A stretch of DNA of 36,785 bases. It comes from Bacteroidales bacterium. Its GTDB lineage: Bacteria; Bacteroidota; Bacteroidia; Bacteroidales; UBA1402. A program made the translations under genes and the position numbers. This document shows positions 8,115-18,900 of the stretch, in pieces (the first letter of the stretch is position 1; every line of letters begins with the position of its first letter). Under the pieces are notes generated by a model. The model saw nothing but the letters and a program-made list of their open reading frames with translations. It ran no database searches and had not been told where the DNA came from. The stretch is taken from the NCBI GenBank assembly GCA_012718945.1, contig JAAYBL010000018.1, forward strand, positions 1-36,785, given 5' to 3'.

Positions 8115-10862
8115 TCACCACCCTTTGCACAAGTATTTCCTTTTCTCATAATTATCCAATACCAATGAGCAATCCTCCCAATTGATGGGCTTCACATTAT
8201 CCTGGTTTTGGTATTTGTTGTAGAAAGGGTGCAAGTCATTTTCTGAAAAGTCTTGAATAATTTTTTCTGCATCGTCCATTTTCTTCATGGCTACCTCTAC
8301 CCAAACATCTTCCAACGTGTCCGGAATTTGACCGAATAAATCCTGGATATTTTTGAGCCGATCGGCCAATAATGAATGAACTCGATCTTCTACGGAATCC
8401 TTGTACCGCATATTGTAAATGAAGATTTCTTCTCTTTCTTGACCGATGCGCTGAATACGACCTTTCCGCTGCTCCAAACGGGTTGGATTCCAAGGCAAGT
8501 CGAGGTTGATGAGTGTACCCAACGACTGTAAGTTCAAACCCTCGCTGGCCGCATCAGTACCAAACAACAACTTCAGTTCCTTGAGACGTACTTTCTTTTT
8601 GATCTCTTCCTTGGACTTGCGGTGGTAGACACCCCCTTCGTAAATACCCGACTTATCACTACCAGCATATAAACCAAATGTGATCGCCGGAAACTCTTTT
8701 GCATACCGTTCACATACACATTTTATAGTATCATAGTATTGAGAGAAAACGATGCAGCCCCTGTTAATCCATGGCTCCACAATGTGGTTTTCCATCAGGA
8801 TGCGTTTCAATAAATCGTACTTTGGATCTTTTTCCTGATGAATCTCTAAAATCTTCACAAACCTTTCTAACGTAGTTATCTCCTCTGAAGTCAACTCTTT
8901 AAATGGAGAGTTTGATGAGGTTGATACATCATTGTCAGAATCGCCCAATTCTTCATCATCCTCATCACCCTCATTGACCCAATTATTGAGCATGCCAATA
9001 CCAGTCGAAAGGCCTGCATACATGGAGCTGCATACCCTTCTCAGCAACATTGTTTTGATGAAACCGCTACTTTTAACTCGTTGACCTAATAACTGAGAAA
9101 ACGCCTCAGCCAAAGTGTATGCATCAGACAAGTGTGTTGTTAGTTGAAGGCCTTCATCGTCATCCTCACCATACAACAACACCTTAATTGGTTTGAGGTA
9201 AGGTTGGTTGGTATCAGGGTTGATGGTTTCTTCCAAGAAACGTCTCTCTCTTCGTATGATGTGCCGAATAAATGGATTGTGGTTACGGAGAAAATCATCG
9301 GCATAAATGCGCGTCAATATGGCCCTTTGAGGAGGGGTTAACGAGAAAAAAGCCGTTCCCGGAAGGGAGCATTTATCAGGGGGTATATTCATTATACGTC
9401 TGAATGCACCAAAAGTACTTGGCTTTTCATCTGCAGGAGGGAATGGGTTGCGCAACCAATCCCATTTCTGATTGTCCTCATCCAATTCTTCTCTGCCTGT
9501 AATCAAGTTTATACCACGCATGGATTCACACTGCCAACGGCTGAAAGAATCGCCCAACACAAAATCCTGCCCCTGTGATAGGATATATAGCAAATCCCAG
9601 GCTTCAATCGGGTGAATCTGTACCGGTGTTGCTGTAGCCAGGAGCACGCTCTTGGACCTTTTTGCAATGTCAATTAAGAACGCCATCAAATTGTTTGGTT
9701 CAGGAGGGTTGCCTTCTTTCCCTTTTCCTAAATTCTTGCGTCTGGCTCGATGGGCCTCATCGACAATGATGCACTCATACGATTGCCGCAATAACTGCTC
9801 ACTGACTTTCGCTCTTGATCGTACAATTAAGCCCTGTGACATGATTCCCACACGTCTTGGGCATTTTGACAAACCGTTTTCCTCCCGTGTCGGGTATTCA
9901 ATTTTGTTTTCATCAATCCAACATCGACCATCCCAAACGGCAGATGGCATATCCAACAAGTTGAGCAACTCTTCCTGCCATTGCCAAAGCAGGGTTTTTG
10001 GTGCAATGATCAGAATGGGCTTATCGCCTTCCAAAGCCATCAACATGGCCGATAAGGCTAATTGAATTGTTTTACCCAAGCCAACCATATCGGCTAACAC
10101 ATACCTGGCCCCCAACCCATTTTTATGGGCTCGGTACGCTAAGTCAACAAAGTATTTCTGGTGTTCCCATAAACCAAACTCTTTCCTGTAAACCGGGCTT
10201 TCAATGACAGTGGCAGCAGGATTTTCGGTTTCCCGCCATTGAGTAATATCATAAATGACCTTTCTCCCGGCTATGCGCTTGATGTCTTCAATGATGAAGT
10301 TGGTCAATGGTCTAGCTAACGGATGTATCCATAAGGCATTAAACTCGTTCTGTACCCATTCAATGGCTTCCTGATCATCATCAACCCATGCAATCTCATA
10401 ATTACCCCCTTTGCCCCAGCCACTGTACGTTTCGTTCATGCTGCCCATAAAAGCAACCCTACGCCCATCATTCTTTTCGATGACTCCGGCTTTACCATGG
10501 ATTAAACCAAACACATCATTGGGCAATACCCGTACTTCCATCTTTCCAGTGACCAGGTATTGGTATAATTTACTCAAACGGTCAGGGATCTTTGCCAGCT
10601 CTTCTTCAGGCCTTCCATCACACCATTCCAGTTTCATAGCCTGTGGCTGGTCTTTGATAAACTTAACATCTTCTGCCTGCAGTTGAGAGTTGCAAATGAT
10701 ACGGACGGTGCCACTCATCTTATCAATGTACTCACCAGCTATTTCAATAATGGAACTGCTGAAATAGCCGGCGATGCGGTCGTAGCTGACTGCATTTTCC
10801 AGCGCACTTTTAAAAAAGGTTGCGCCTAGATTGTTTGTTCTTGATGAAAACCGATGTATCAT
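8115..10862 (-). CDS. SNF2-type helicase with N-terminal PLD-like domain (Hma-like helicase)
   Basis: 915 residues. Residues 1-200 form a phospholipase-D-like domain with one HKD-type motif (HGKAGVIE near 116, then GSMNETYSGW); the usual Asp is Glu here. A full superfamily II SNF2-type motor follows: Walker A in DMVGLGKTIQLA (~257), DEAH box IIVDEAHRAR (~367), motif III ATATPVQ, then GTDAASEGLNLQ and RKGRIQRIGQ (~800). An acidic insert (EGDEDDEELGDSDND) interrupts the motor. This is the architecture of the helicase in DUF1156/DUF499/DUF3780 anti-phage operons. It probably moves along phage DNA and, with the PLD-like domain, takes part in its processing or degradation; the exact activity is unknown. 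It begins 57 bases after the AlbA_2 gene and ends the core operon. Confidence 0.9.
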   Translation of the reverse strand: MIHRFSSRTNNLGATFFKSALENAVSYDRIAGYFSSSIIEIAGEYIDKMSGTVRIICNSQLQAEDVKFIKDQPQAMKLEWCDGRPEEELAKIPDRLSKLYQYLVTGKMEVRVLPNDVFGLIHGKAGVIEKNDGRRVAFMGSMNETYSGWGKGGNYEIAWVDDDQEAIEWVQNEFNALWIHPLARPLTNFIIEDIKRIAGRKVIYDITQWRETENPAATVIESPVYRKEFGLWEHQKYFVDLAYRAHKNGLGARYVLADMVGLGKTIQLALSAMLMALEGDKPILIIAPKTLLWQWQEELLNLLDMPSAVWDGRCWIDENKIEYPTREENGLSKCPRRVGIMSQGLIVRSRAKVSEQLLRQSYECIIVDEAHRARRKNLGKGKEGNPPEPNNLMAFLIDIAKRSKSVLLATATPVQIHPIEAWDLLYILSQGQDFVLGDSFSRWQCESMRGINLITGREELDEDNQKWDWLRNPFPPADEKPSTFGAFRRIMNIPPDKCSLPGTAFFSLTPPQRAILTRIYADDFLRNHNPFIRHIIRRERRFLEETINPDTNQPYLKPIKVLLYGEDDDEGLQLTTHLSDAYTLAEAFSQLLGQRVKSSGFIKTMLLRRVCSSMYAGLSTGIGMLNNWVNEGDEDDEELGDSDNDVSTSSNSPFKELTSEEITTLERFVKILEIHQEKDPKYDLLKRILMENHIVEPWINRGCIVFSQYYDTIKCVCERYAKEFPAITFGLYAGSDKSGIYEGGVYHRKSKEEIKKKVRLKELKLLFGTDAASEGLNLQSLGTLINLDLPWNPTRLEQRKGRIQRIGQEREEIFIYNMRYKDSVEDRVHSLLADRLKNIQDLFGQIPDTLEDVWVEVAMKKMDDAEKIIQDFSENDLHPFYNKYQNQDNVKPINWEDCSLVLDNYEKRKYLCKGW

Positions 10863-10919
10863 ACCATTTATCCCCGCTTTTGTTTTCCTTCCTCTGTAAG
10901 TCAGACATCGTTTACAGTC

Positions 10920-12311
10920 TTATTGTTTGATTTTCCAGTGGCCACCTTTATCCGGTCCCACCCGCTCAATTTTTCCCTGTTTTTTAAGTTTATTCAGTTG
11001 ATACTTAACACCATCTTCGGTAATATCTCCTAAAGTATCAGCGATTTCCGACCTGCTGGCATAGGGGTTTGAAGCGAGTATATCAATGATTCTATCCTCC
11101 GTTTTCTGGGTAGTTTTCTGGGTAGTTTCCTGGGTAGTTTCCTGGGTAGTTTCCCCAGTAACCGAAGAAGGTCTATAAAGTGTTACGGAAAAAATACCCA
11201 CTTTCTGAAATATAGGTTCGGGTAATCCCGCATCCTTCATCAACTCTATGATGCGGCCAATACCTGACCCAACTTGTTCCACCAAGTGCATGCGGGCAAA
11301 CAGTCCAAAGATGAGTGGATTCCTGGAATGACTGCGTTTGCCAAATTCAGATTCAGGAATGGCGCTTACGAGACCGCCCGGGTTGCTTATCTCCACCCGA
11401 TTATCAAAGACTTCGATAGTAATAACGGCTCCCTTGTCATAGTAATCACGATGCGCCAAGGCATTAATAATGGTCTCCTTGAATACTGTTTCCGGTATCT
11501 CCCATATTTCTTTTCTGGGTAGACCACCCTGTCCTTCGATATCGTACCGAATGGCGAGCTTTCCTCTAAGCCATTGCATCGCTTGTTGATACTGACGATA
11601 AAGGTTCCCGCCAAATGCTTGGTCATCGATGATGAAGCGTTTGTCTATTCCCTGGAACGCAAGGCAACGCAGAATGGCTTTATCTACAATGGCCTCTGGT
11701 TGCTTACCAAAGAACAACGTTGCTCCATTCTTGAATGTTTGTCCATTGGTGTATAGCCTGAAATTTTTGAACAATTGTTCGTTGGGGACACCGGTACTTA
11801 TGCGAGCCTCAGCCTTAAAAATAGGTAGGAAGTCTGTATCAATCATGGTGGATGGCTCAAATTCCTGACATGGCGCTTCATCAAAGTAAATCTTATCTGC
11901 CTGCTGAAAGAAATCCCGCATTTGTTCAGCCGTGGTCAATTTTTGACTATTGGGCCCAATGCGGACAAAAATGGAACCTGACAGTACATAGGGTTTTTGG
12001 GGACCTGATGGTACTTCAATGACACCTATCGTCTTACCGTCCACTTCAACCAATGAGAGATTACATGGTAGTGTTGGGGTAATCTCACTCAAACTGTTTT
12101 GAATGGCAGACCGCTTGGCGTTGTCAATCGTGCACCCCACGATGTTATTGGCATCATCTACACCAATCAATAATGTACCACCAGCGGCATTGGCAAAAGC
12201 ACACACTTCTTCAGAAAGCTCTCTAACCTTGTTAGGAACCGACACCTTAAACTCGGTATTGTAGCCCTCGCCGGCGCTAACCAACAGCTTTATGTCATCG
12301 GAAGTAATCAT
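10920..12311 (-). CDS. AlbA_2/Schlafen-type (RecG-like COG2865) putative regulator
   Basis: 463 residues. The N-terminus is an AlbA_2 (AAA_4, Schlafen-like) domain, with the start motif EGYNTEFK near residue 15-22 and FANAAGGTLLIGVDD. The middle resembles the HATPase_c_4 domain (ETIINALAHRDYY, VEISNPGGL, EQVGSGIGRIIELM near 350). Then comes a low-complexity TTQE/TTQK repeat and a C-terminal winged helix (SRSEIADTLG...GVKYQLNKLKKQGKIE). Such proteins are usually annotated as transcriptional regulators or ATP-dependent helicase-related; in defence islands they may be regulators or toxic effectors. Only 3 bases separate it from the methylase stop, so it belongs to the operon. Its location between methylase and helicase is the unusual part of this island. 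Confidence 0.85.
   Translation of the reverse strand: MITSDDIKLLVSAGEGYNTEFKVSVPNKVRELSEEVCAFANAAGGTLLIGVDDANNIVGCTIDNAKRSAIQNSLSEITPTLPCNLSLVEVDGKTIGVIEVPSGPQKPYVLSGSIFVRIGPNSQKLTTAEQMRDFFQQADKIYFDEAPCQEFEPSTMIDTDFLPIFKAEARISTGVPNEQLFKNFRLYTNGQTFKNGATLFFGKQPEAIVDKAILRCLAFQGIDKRFIIDDQAFGGNLYRQYQQAMQWLRGKLAIRYDIEGQGGLPRKEIWEIPETVFKETIINALAHRDYYDKGAVITIEVFDNRVEISNPGGLVSAIPESEFGKRSHSRNPLIFGLFARMHLVEQVGSGIGRIIELMKDAGLPEPIFQKVGIFSVTLYRPSSVTGETTQETTQETTQKTTQKTEDRIIDILASNPYASRSEIADTLGDITEDGVKYQLNKLKKQGKIERVGPDKGGHWKIKQ
11101..11160. repeat. Tandem 12-bp repeat inside the AlbA_2 gene
   Basis: Four consecutive 12-bp units GTTTTCTGGGTA / GTTTCCTGGGTA (11101-11148) and a degenerate fifth unit (to 11160) encode TTQE/TTQK on the minus strand. 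Since 12 is a multiple of 3, copy-number change would alter linker length without a frameshift. Confidence 0.9.
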
Positions 12312-12314
12312 CCA

Positions 12315-15300
12315 TTACACCCCATCATTGCTTACCAACTCAACCAAATACTTGGCATATGTAGCCGGGGTTATCCAATGCTCCATGTGGTCAAAATGCT
12401 CGGTAGTGCTCATGTATTTCAACAGCTCAATAATGGTGGTGCGCTTATTCCAGTAGTCTTCTACTTCATTCTTAAGCCAGGTGCGGCCTGCCTGTCCGTT
12501 TTGTTCTTTCTCGCTTTGGGCAATCGCCATAAGTATTTGACGGAGCATTGTATTGCTGAATGCATCCGTATTGCCAAGGCCACGGTTGCCAAACTCTGTT
12601 GGCGTTTTAAACCGTACCTGATTGGCTTTGGTGCTGAAAAGCATCTCTTTAAATTCCTTGACACCGAACCCTCTGGCCATTTCCTGATAGGCTCCCAATT
12701 GGTAGACATTGTTTTTCTCTAATTCCATGCCCTTGATGAAGAAACGTTCTTCCGGGCTAAGATTCTTCCAAATGTAGCTATCGAAAGCCTGTGGAATAAG
12801 ATACTCATACGCCACCCGGATGGCATTGTTGATGATGGCCTCTACCGGCCCCATCGTTTTGCTATCTCTGGGTTTGCTCAGCTCATATTCAATATTAATG
12901 TCGCCAATCTTTTCGTAACCAGTAAGCACTTTCAGGGTAGCGGCATATGCAGCCAACAGGTAATCGGCATCACTGAAGTTGGGGTCTTCCTTATCTTCCA
13001 GTGAACGCATACTATCTATCTGATGGCGAACTTCTTCTTGAATATCATAGGTAATTTCATCAGTAAAAGCTGTGGCTGATGTGGTGCGTTTGCGTAGCAC
13101 CAACAGCACGGTGCCTTTTACGTAGTTTCCTTCTTTAAGACCACCGCTTTCTGTCTCTGTGGCAATGTTCCAAGCGGCTGTTACATGCAAACCTGCACTC
13201 CAGAGTATCATGGTGAGGTCGGCCCATACAGCAGGGCTTTGGTGCGTAAACATTACCACTTGCATGCCATTATCGGGCATGTGGTTGGCAAGGTTCCGGT
13301 AAATCTCAATCATGCTTTGGTTGAAATCTTGCCCTGTACCTTTAACGGCAAGAACCCTCTTACTCTCCCCATGCCAATCAGGAAAAATACTCTTTAGCAT
13401 TTTTTTATCCCATGCTAGAAAGAACTCAGAAAGCTCATGATAATTTACAGCATCGGCATATGGAGGGTCCGTTATCCAAAAATCCGCGGTGTTTTTTATT
13501 TCTCTTGCATCTAAAGTATTAACCAAGTCGTTATGCATGAAATTGTGACTTTTCAACTCGAATAACCACGAAGTGAAAAGTGCTGATAGACCTCTGCATG
13601 CATAATTCGACATCGTATTCAAACTCTGATTAACAAATGTTGGATTTCCCTTGTCAAAACCAAAATTCCATCCACATAATTTGGAGAAATTATCACATAA
13701 CCTATTTGTCCCAAGAATACCCGTAGCCAATTCCAATTTATTTGTTGAAATCAACTTAATGTTTTCAATAAAGGTTCCAATAAGTAATAATTGGCGTGGA
13801 TTAAATAGCTGATGCCAATACTTCCAACCTCTTTCTCTAATAGGTTGTGTTGTATTAAAGCCTTCTTCAATTATTAAAGTAGGCAGATTCCCATTTTTCT
13901 GCCAAATAGAAAACCTATCTTTTAGTAAATCAATTACTTTTTGTTCGCGTTTTAAATCCTCAATTGTAGGAGCAACATAATGAACCGTACCATAAGTAGC
14001 ATCAGTTGCTGGGCCGGGCTTTTTTAGAAATTGCTCCCATGATTTCCTGTTGTTTTTTTCAAGATATTTTATTGCGTAAAGTCTTTCATGATAAACATCG
14101 TCTGGGTGCGGTAGAAAATCATCTGCCTCCCAGAGACGTAAGCCAGAAAATGTATTACCGTTTTCATCCACATTATCGTGGCGCAAAACAGCTATTGGTG
14201 TTTTATTATTACAATGAGGACACCATAAATCACCATCTTTAATGGTAACCAGTTTCTCCGATTCAGCAATTTGTGCAGCACTGGCTCCTTGTACAATTTC
14301 AATGTCGAAACCATTTATTGTTTCGTTAAACTTCGGAATAGCAACGGTCCTCATTTTTTTGCTTATCCACCAACCAGGCGACATAGGTACAATAGTTTTA
14401 CAATGTGGGCAAACGGTTTCAGCGCAATAGAGGTAATATTTTGCCATCCAGCCTTTTTCGTTTTTTTCGATTCCCCACTCTTCTACTTGCCTGGACACTT
14501 CGTCAAAAACCTTTTCCTGAAAATCCTTTAATTTTTCAATTTCCTTTTTAGGCAAACTCAAAACATTCAGGCCTGCCCAAGTAAGTAAACCGGCAAGCGG
14601 ATTAAGGTCGCTGGCATAAGTATTTAAACCTATACGGGCAGCCTCAAAAGGAATACTACCTCCACCTGCAAAACAGTCGCCAATTATAGGCACACAACCA
14701 AATCTTTTATTCCCCATTTGCTGCATCAGTTCGCTTAGATTATGAGCAGTCGTACCCAAATGGTTATTAATTTCGCTCCAAGTTTGGCGGTCGGTCAATT
14801 GAGTTTCTTCGGGTCGAAGACAAAATTCCAGACGCTCGTCGTACCCAAGACGCTGAAACGCCAGTTGGGTTGCTGTTTCTTTTTCAATTTTGGATATTCC
14901 TATACGCCATTTTAAATCAGAAATATTATCTCTAACTGCCTGTTTTATTAATTTATCAGGCGTTTCAATATTTTCAGTAAACAAATCAACCGGAACCTCA
15001 AAATATTTCATCAGTTCTTTGAATGTTAGATTTTCAATGATGGTTCTGTCGGGCATAGGTTTGTTTTTGCGAGACCATAATCCTTTGGCATCCATCATTA
15101 ATATTTTCAAGAAAACCTCACGATCTTTTACTGGGTCATTTCCGGCAGGCATCAATAAACCTAAAATAGTTGCACGCACAAGAATCAGAGGTTTTCTACC
15201 CCACCATTTTCCTAAACAAGTCAAGGTTTGGCTTTGCCCTGCCTTTCTCTCTTTATAGCTCTCCTTCGATACTTTGCTTACAGGAAACTGTGTTTCGATA

Positions 15301-15320
15301 AATGATAAATCCTGGTTCAT
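12315..15320 (-). CDS. DUF1156 DNA methyltransferase (Hma-like methylase)
   Basis: 1001 residues. The N-terminus matches DUF1156 (IETQFPVSKVSKESYKERK, then WWGRKPLILVRATILG). A SAM-binding motif I is visible in CFAGGGSIPFEAARIG near 215, and a catalytic motif IV DPPYADAVNY near 618, typical of amino-methyltransferases acting on adenine N6 or cytosine N4. The long insert between them holds two zinc-ribbon-like pairs (CAETVCPHCK near 300, WCPHC near 365) and probably target recognition elements. In DUF1156/DUF499 operons this enzyme is expected to mark host DNA so that the partner helicase and ATPase spare it, or to mediate recognition. Start ATG overlaps the DUF3780 stop (ATGA), indicating translational coupling. 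The base modified cannot be told from sequence alone. Confidence 0.92.
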   Translation of the reverse strand: MNQDLSFIETQFPVSKVSKESYKERKAGQSQTLTCLGKWWGRKPLILVRATILGLLMPAGNDPVKDREVFLKILMMDAKGLWSRKNKPMPDRTIIENLTFKELMKYFEVPVDLFTENIETPDKLIKQAVRDNISDLKWRIGISKIEKETATQLAFQRLGYDERLEFCLRPEETQLTDRQTWSEINNHLGTTAHNLSELMQQMGNKRFGCVPIIGDCFAGGGSIPFEAARIGLNTYASDLNPLAGLLTWAGLNVLSLPKKEIEKLKDFQEKVFDEVSRQVEEWGIEKNEKGWMAKYYLYCAETVCPHCKTIVPMSPGWWISKKMRTVAIPKFNETINGFDIEIVQGASAAQIAESEKLVTIKDGDLWCPHCNNKTPIAVLRHDNVDENGNTFSGLRLWEADDFLPHPDDVYHERLYAIKYLEKNNRKSWEQFLKKPGPATDATYGTVHYVAPTIEDLKREQKVIDLLKDRFSIWQKNGNLPTLIIEEGFNTTQPIRERGWKYWHQLFNPRQLLLIGTFIENIKLISTNKLELATGILGTNRLCDNFSKLCGWNFGFDKGNPTFVNQSLNTMSNYACRGLSALFTSWLFELKSHNFMHNDLVNTLDAREIKNTADFWITDPPYADAVNYHELSEFFLAWDKKMLKSIFPDWHGESKRVLAVKGTGQDFNQSMIEIYRNLANHMPDNGMQVVMFTHQSPAVWADLTMILWSAGLHVTAAWNIATETESGGLKEGNYVKGTVLLVLRKRTTSATAFTDEITYDIQEEVRHQIDSMRSLEDKEDPNFSDADYLLAAYAATLKVLTGYEKIGDINIEYELSKPRDSKTMGPVEAIINNAIRVAYEYLIPQAFDSYIWKNLSPEERFFIKGMELEKNNVYQLGAYQEMARGFGVKEFKEMLFSTKANQVRFKTPTEFGNRGLGNTDAFSNTMLRQILMAIAQSEKEQNGQAGRTWLKNEVEDYWNKRTTIIELLKYMSTTEHFDHMEHWITPATYAKYLVELVSNDGV

Positions 15321-15943
15321 TTGTTAGTTTGGTAGTTTTCAATGGCATCGTTTACATATTGATCGAAGATGCTGCGTTGTTGGTATTTGTCTGTTACTGG
15401 GTTTTCAGTCAAGGCATAGCGAATCGCTGTACGCCAACCATACTTGGTATGGGCTTCGCCGGTGCTTGCATTGGTCATGGTATAAAGCCACCAACGTTCT
15501 TCGGGTTTTAAGCCTTGCCAGTTCTTAATAGCGGTGGGTATAACTTTTATATCGCAATCTTCAATGGCCCAACAAAGTAGGGTAAGCTCTTTGCCGAACA
15601 GACGTTGCAAGGTATTTTGTCCTTGTTTCCAGGATGCTGCTTTTTGGCCGTATGATTTGAGGCGTTGGTTAAACTCCGATTTTACATCAGCCTCAATCTC
15701 TTTCCACTTTGAACGGCTCAGCTCACACTTCAACCGATCAAAGCGTTGGTCAATTTTCTGATCCGGTGCGTCAAACAGGTTGAGTTTGGCCAATTTATCC
15801 GGGTTTTCCTCTTGACTGCCCCATTCAAAGCGTTCGTAAATCATTACTTTCCCGGCAGCTGTAGTGGGTATGATGACCAAGAAATGGTGCTTTGATTCAG
15901 CTGGGTCAAAACCGAAGCCGATGTGATCTTTTGTTTTTGCCAT
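15317..15943 (-). CDS. DUF3780 protein (anti-phage-associated)
   Basis: 208 residues from ATG 15943 (MAKTKDHIGFGFDPAESKHH). The frame is open further upstream, but that would overlap the DUF499 gene, and the ATG at 15943 lies 11 bases after the DUF499 stop, so it is the natural start. The protein matches DUF3780: GFDPAESKHHFLVIIP near the start, a helical middle rich in Lys and Arg, and the pattern WWLYTMTNASTGEAH followed by GWRTAIRYALTENP near the C-terminus. The domain's function is unknown; it is found almost only beside DUF499 and DUF1156 genes and is probably an adaptor of that system. The stop overlaps the methylase ATG. Confidence 0.88.
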   Translation of the reverse strand: MAKTKDHIGFGFDPAESKHHFLVIIPTTAAGKVMIYERFEWGSQEENPDKLAKLNLFDAPDQKIDQRFDRLKCELSRSKWKEIEADVKSEFNQRLKSYGQKAASWKQGQNTLQRLFGKELTLLCWAIEDCDIKVIPTAIKNWQGLKPEERWWLYTMTNASTGEAHTKYGWRTAIRYALTENPVTDKYQQRSIFDQYVNDAIENYQTNK

Positions 15944-15954
15944 GTGCCCTCGGT

Positions 15955-18900
15955 TTATTGAATGATTTCTTCCTGTTTGATATTGGATAACTGCAGTTGC
16001 TTCTCTGCCATCCAATCTTCAAAGGTTTGCCCGCTGGTGAACCGAATACCACCTATTTGGAGCGCTGTTTCAAATTCAGTATTTCCCTGCATGGCCTCTC
16101 TCTGAAAGTCTATTTGCTCTTCCAATTGTTCTTTCGTAAGTAAGAGATTTGCATCAAAGTTCATGGATGACCAGTATTCTTTACCGTTTAGTATGAAAGT
16201 GTAATTGATAAATACCTCACCAAAAGTAGCACCATGTTTGGAAAACAAAGCTAGTTCTTCGTAAGTGGTCTTGTTGTTGTTTGTTTTGTACATGCCCCGC
16301 TTTTGATAAGTGAGCGGTTTGTTCTTGTCTATCTTGAACCCTTCACGCTTACCCCAATTGATGGGTATTTCCAGTTTATCAGACCAGATACCATTCTTTT
16401 CAGCAATAGCCAACACATAACGGGTGTCTTTGGGGATAATAAAGTCACCTGCATACGTGGCACCATTTTCTTTTGGATCGCTGCCATCGGTGGTGTAGAG
16501 AATTGTGGCATTAGCCGCAGTGGCCTCCAGTTTCATTTTCTTCTCATCACCGGCATCAAATGGTTGGTAACGCAAGTATATTTTGTTGACCCACTTGTAG
16601 GGTTTACCGGTTTCGTGTGTGCCTTTGCTGTCAACGCACAGGAACCAAACAACCATTTCATCGGTCTTCCAAGCATTGAAGTCTTCAATTTTGTCGCTCA
16701 TGGTGCTTGGTTCTTTGTCAAACTCATAATACACCGTGTCGCCAAACTTCGGCAGTATCTTCAGCGTGGCTTCATTCTTATTTTTGTCCAACCATTGTGG
16801 TTGAATGGAGACAGATGTCTCTTCCTTTGGTGGGTTTTTCTGTATATAATTGCCTGCCTGGAACCAAGTGCCTGTGCGGAGGCAATGATCAATCAATTCG
16901 TCTAATGCCCTGGGATGATGCCACTGCCAGGCTGGATTGGAGGCTGCCCTGTTCCTAAGATCTTCTCTGCGCATTTCATCCAGCGTGAACAATCGTTGCA
17001 GGCACTTGTCTTTAAAACCGTTTCCTTTGGGGTCTTCAATGGTAAACTTCTGTCTGTCGGCCAGTACTTTCTTAATTTGGTCTTCACCATTAAAATTATT
17101 GCCTTTGAAGTCCATCAAAAACTCGGCATCCGTCAGGACTTCCCTATTTGCTCTTCTATCGAAGAACGGATAATAGAGCTTCACAAATGTTTCCCTGGCT
17201 GAAGACAAGAATAACTGCCCGATTTTTATTTCACGGTCAACAGCCATCTCAAACTGAGGATTGTTTTCCGGAACCCTTTCGCTTCGTAAGTTGGCAATGA
17301 TGCGTTGAATCGCTTTGTGTTCCTTTGCTCTACGCAACAAACTGTCCATTGTATTACGATCACCCGTCAGAAACAAGACTCTGTTCTTGTACTGGGTGTC
17401 ATCATATAATCTCATTAGGTCGGCGTTTAATCCCGGACCATTTATGTTTGGTTCAAACAATATGAGCGTGATCTTGTCTTCTGATAACTGTATTTGATCA
17501 ATTGCAGGAAACACCTGAACTCGCTGGTAACAGTCTGCGATTGTGGGTTTGAAACGTTCTTCCAACAGCTTGCGAATTTCAAGACGAGCACTTTCCTCAT
17601 CATATCCGTCAACCAAACTGTTTAGTTCGGCAATCAGGTTGCGGACATTCTGGAAATGTAGGCGACCGTCTTTATCCGCATGTATATACCATGCTTGGGA
17701 AAGAAATTCTTCAAAAGCGTTTCGATAACTGGTTATATCTTTATTGGGTTCAACCAAATAACCCACCAACTCGTGCTGGGTTAGACCCAACAGTGAGTTA
17801 GGAACATCCGCTAATGAAGATACTAAAAGCAATTTAGCCACCTGAGATATAAAATCAACCTTGTATTGGTTGTCAATTGTTTCTGCTGTGGCTCGGCCTT
17901 CGTTGGCGATATCTTTGCTTATAGCATTACCCAAGGATGGTTTTATCTGGGTAATGAAGGTATTCATGGACGATTCGTTCAGGTCAATGTCGTAGGCATT
18001 GATCAAATAACGGCTTTCTGCCAAGTTTGACTCCCACATGGAGGTCACAACTTTGCGCATCAGTCGGATAAGGTCTCGGGTTTGTTGAAAGTTCTGATTT
18101 TCCCTGAAACGTTCATACAACTCCCGGATGGATGGGTGAAAGGGGTAGGATTCCTTGATGCCTGTAAATAGCCTTTCAGCGTTGAAATTGGTAAATCCAA
18201 GGTTTTTGGCTTCCTCTACTTTCGATTTGTAAGCCAATGCTATTTCGTTTACTGCTTCTTTTCCGGGAAGTGTAGCAAATAGTTTTGTCCTAAGAATATC
18301 ATAGATTTCATCCGATGTGCTGCCTACCGGTTGGATGTCCATTGAAAACCGATTGACTTCACCTTCAAGGTTGGGGAACGATGTGGTGAGTAGTCGGGTG
18401 CCTGTTTGGTAGGTGGCTTTTAAGTCAGAAATCACAATAAGCACATTGTTCAAAACCGGACTATTCAATGCGTTAAAGAGATTGGCCAATGCAGTCGTCG
18501 TTACAGTGGCGAGTGTGCCAGCTCCAATTGACACTGTGGTAGTATGTTCCAAGTAGGGTGGCAATTCGTCAAACAGAATAAGCTTTGGTGAACCTTTAAG
18601 CATATTGATCCATTCACTTTGTCCTGGGGCTTTTAGCCCACCTTCCCAGAGGGTTTTAAAATCTGCTTCTTTACCCAACTGTCGAGCAATTTCTCCCCAA
18701 ATACCATTTGGAGTATTGCTTTCACGACCTGAAAATGCTAAGACAGATACAAGACCAAGCCCTTCATCATTGTAATCAGAACCCATTACTTGCTTTCGGA
18801 ATTCAGGATGCTTGGCCAACAATCCCAGGGATATCATGTTGTGGGTTTTACCTCCGCCCATGCTTTGAGTAAGTTTAACCAACTGATGCTGACTTTTCCC

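Noticed and set aside
16303-16905. A 200-codon plus-strand frame
   Set aside because: It lies entirely antisense to the DUF499 gene, whose family motifs are clear, so it is a shadow frame.
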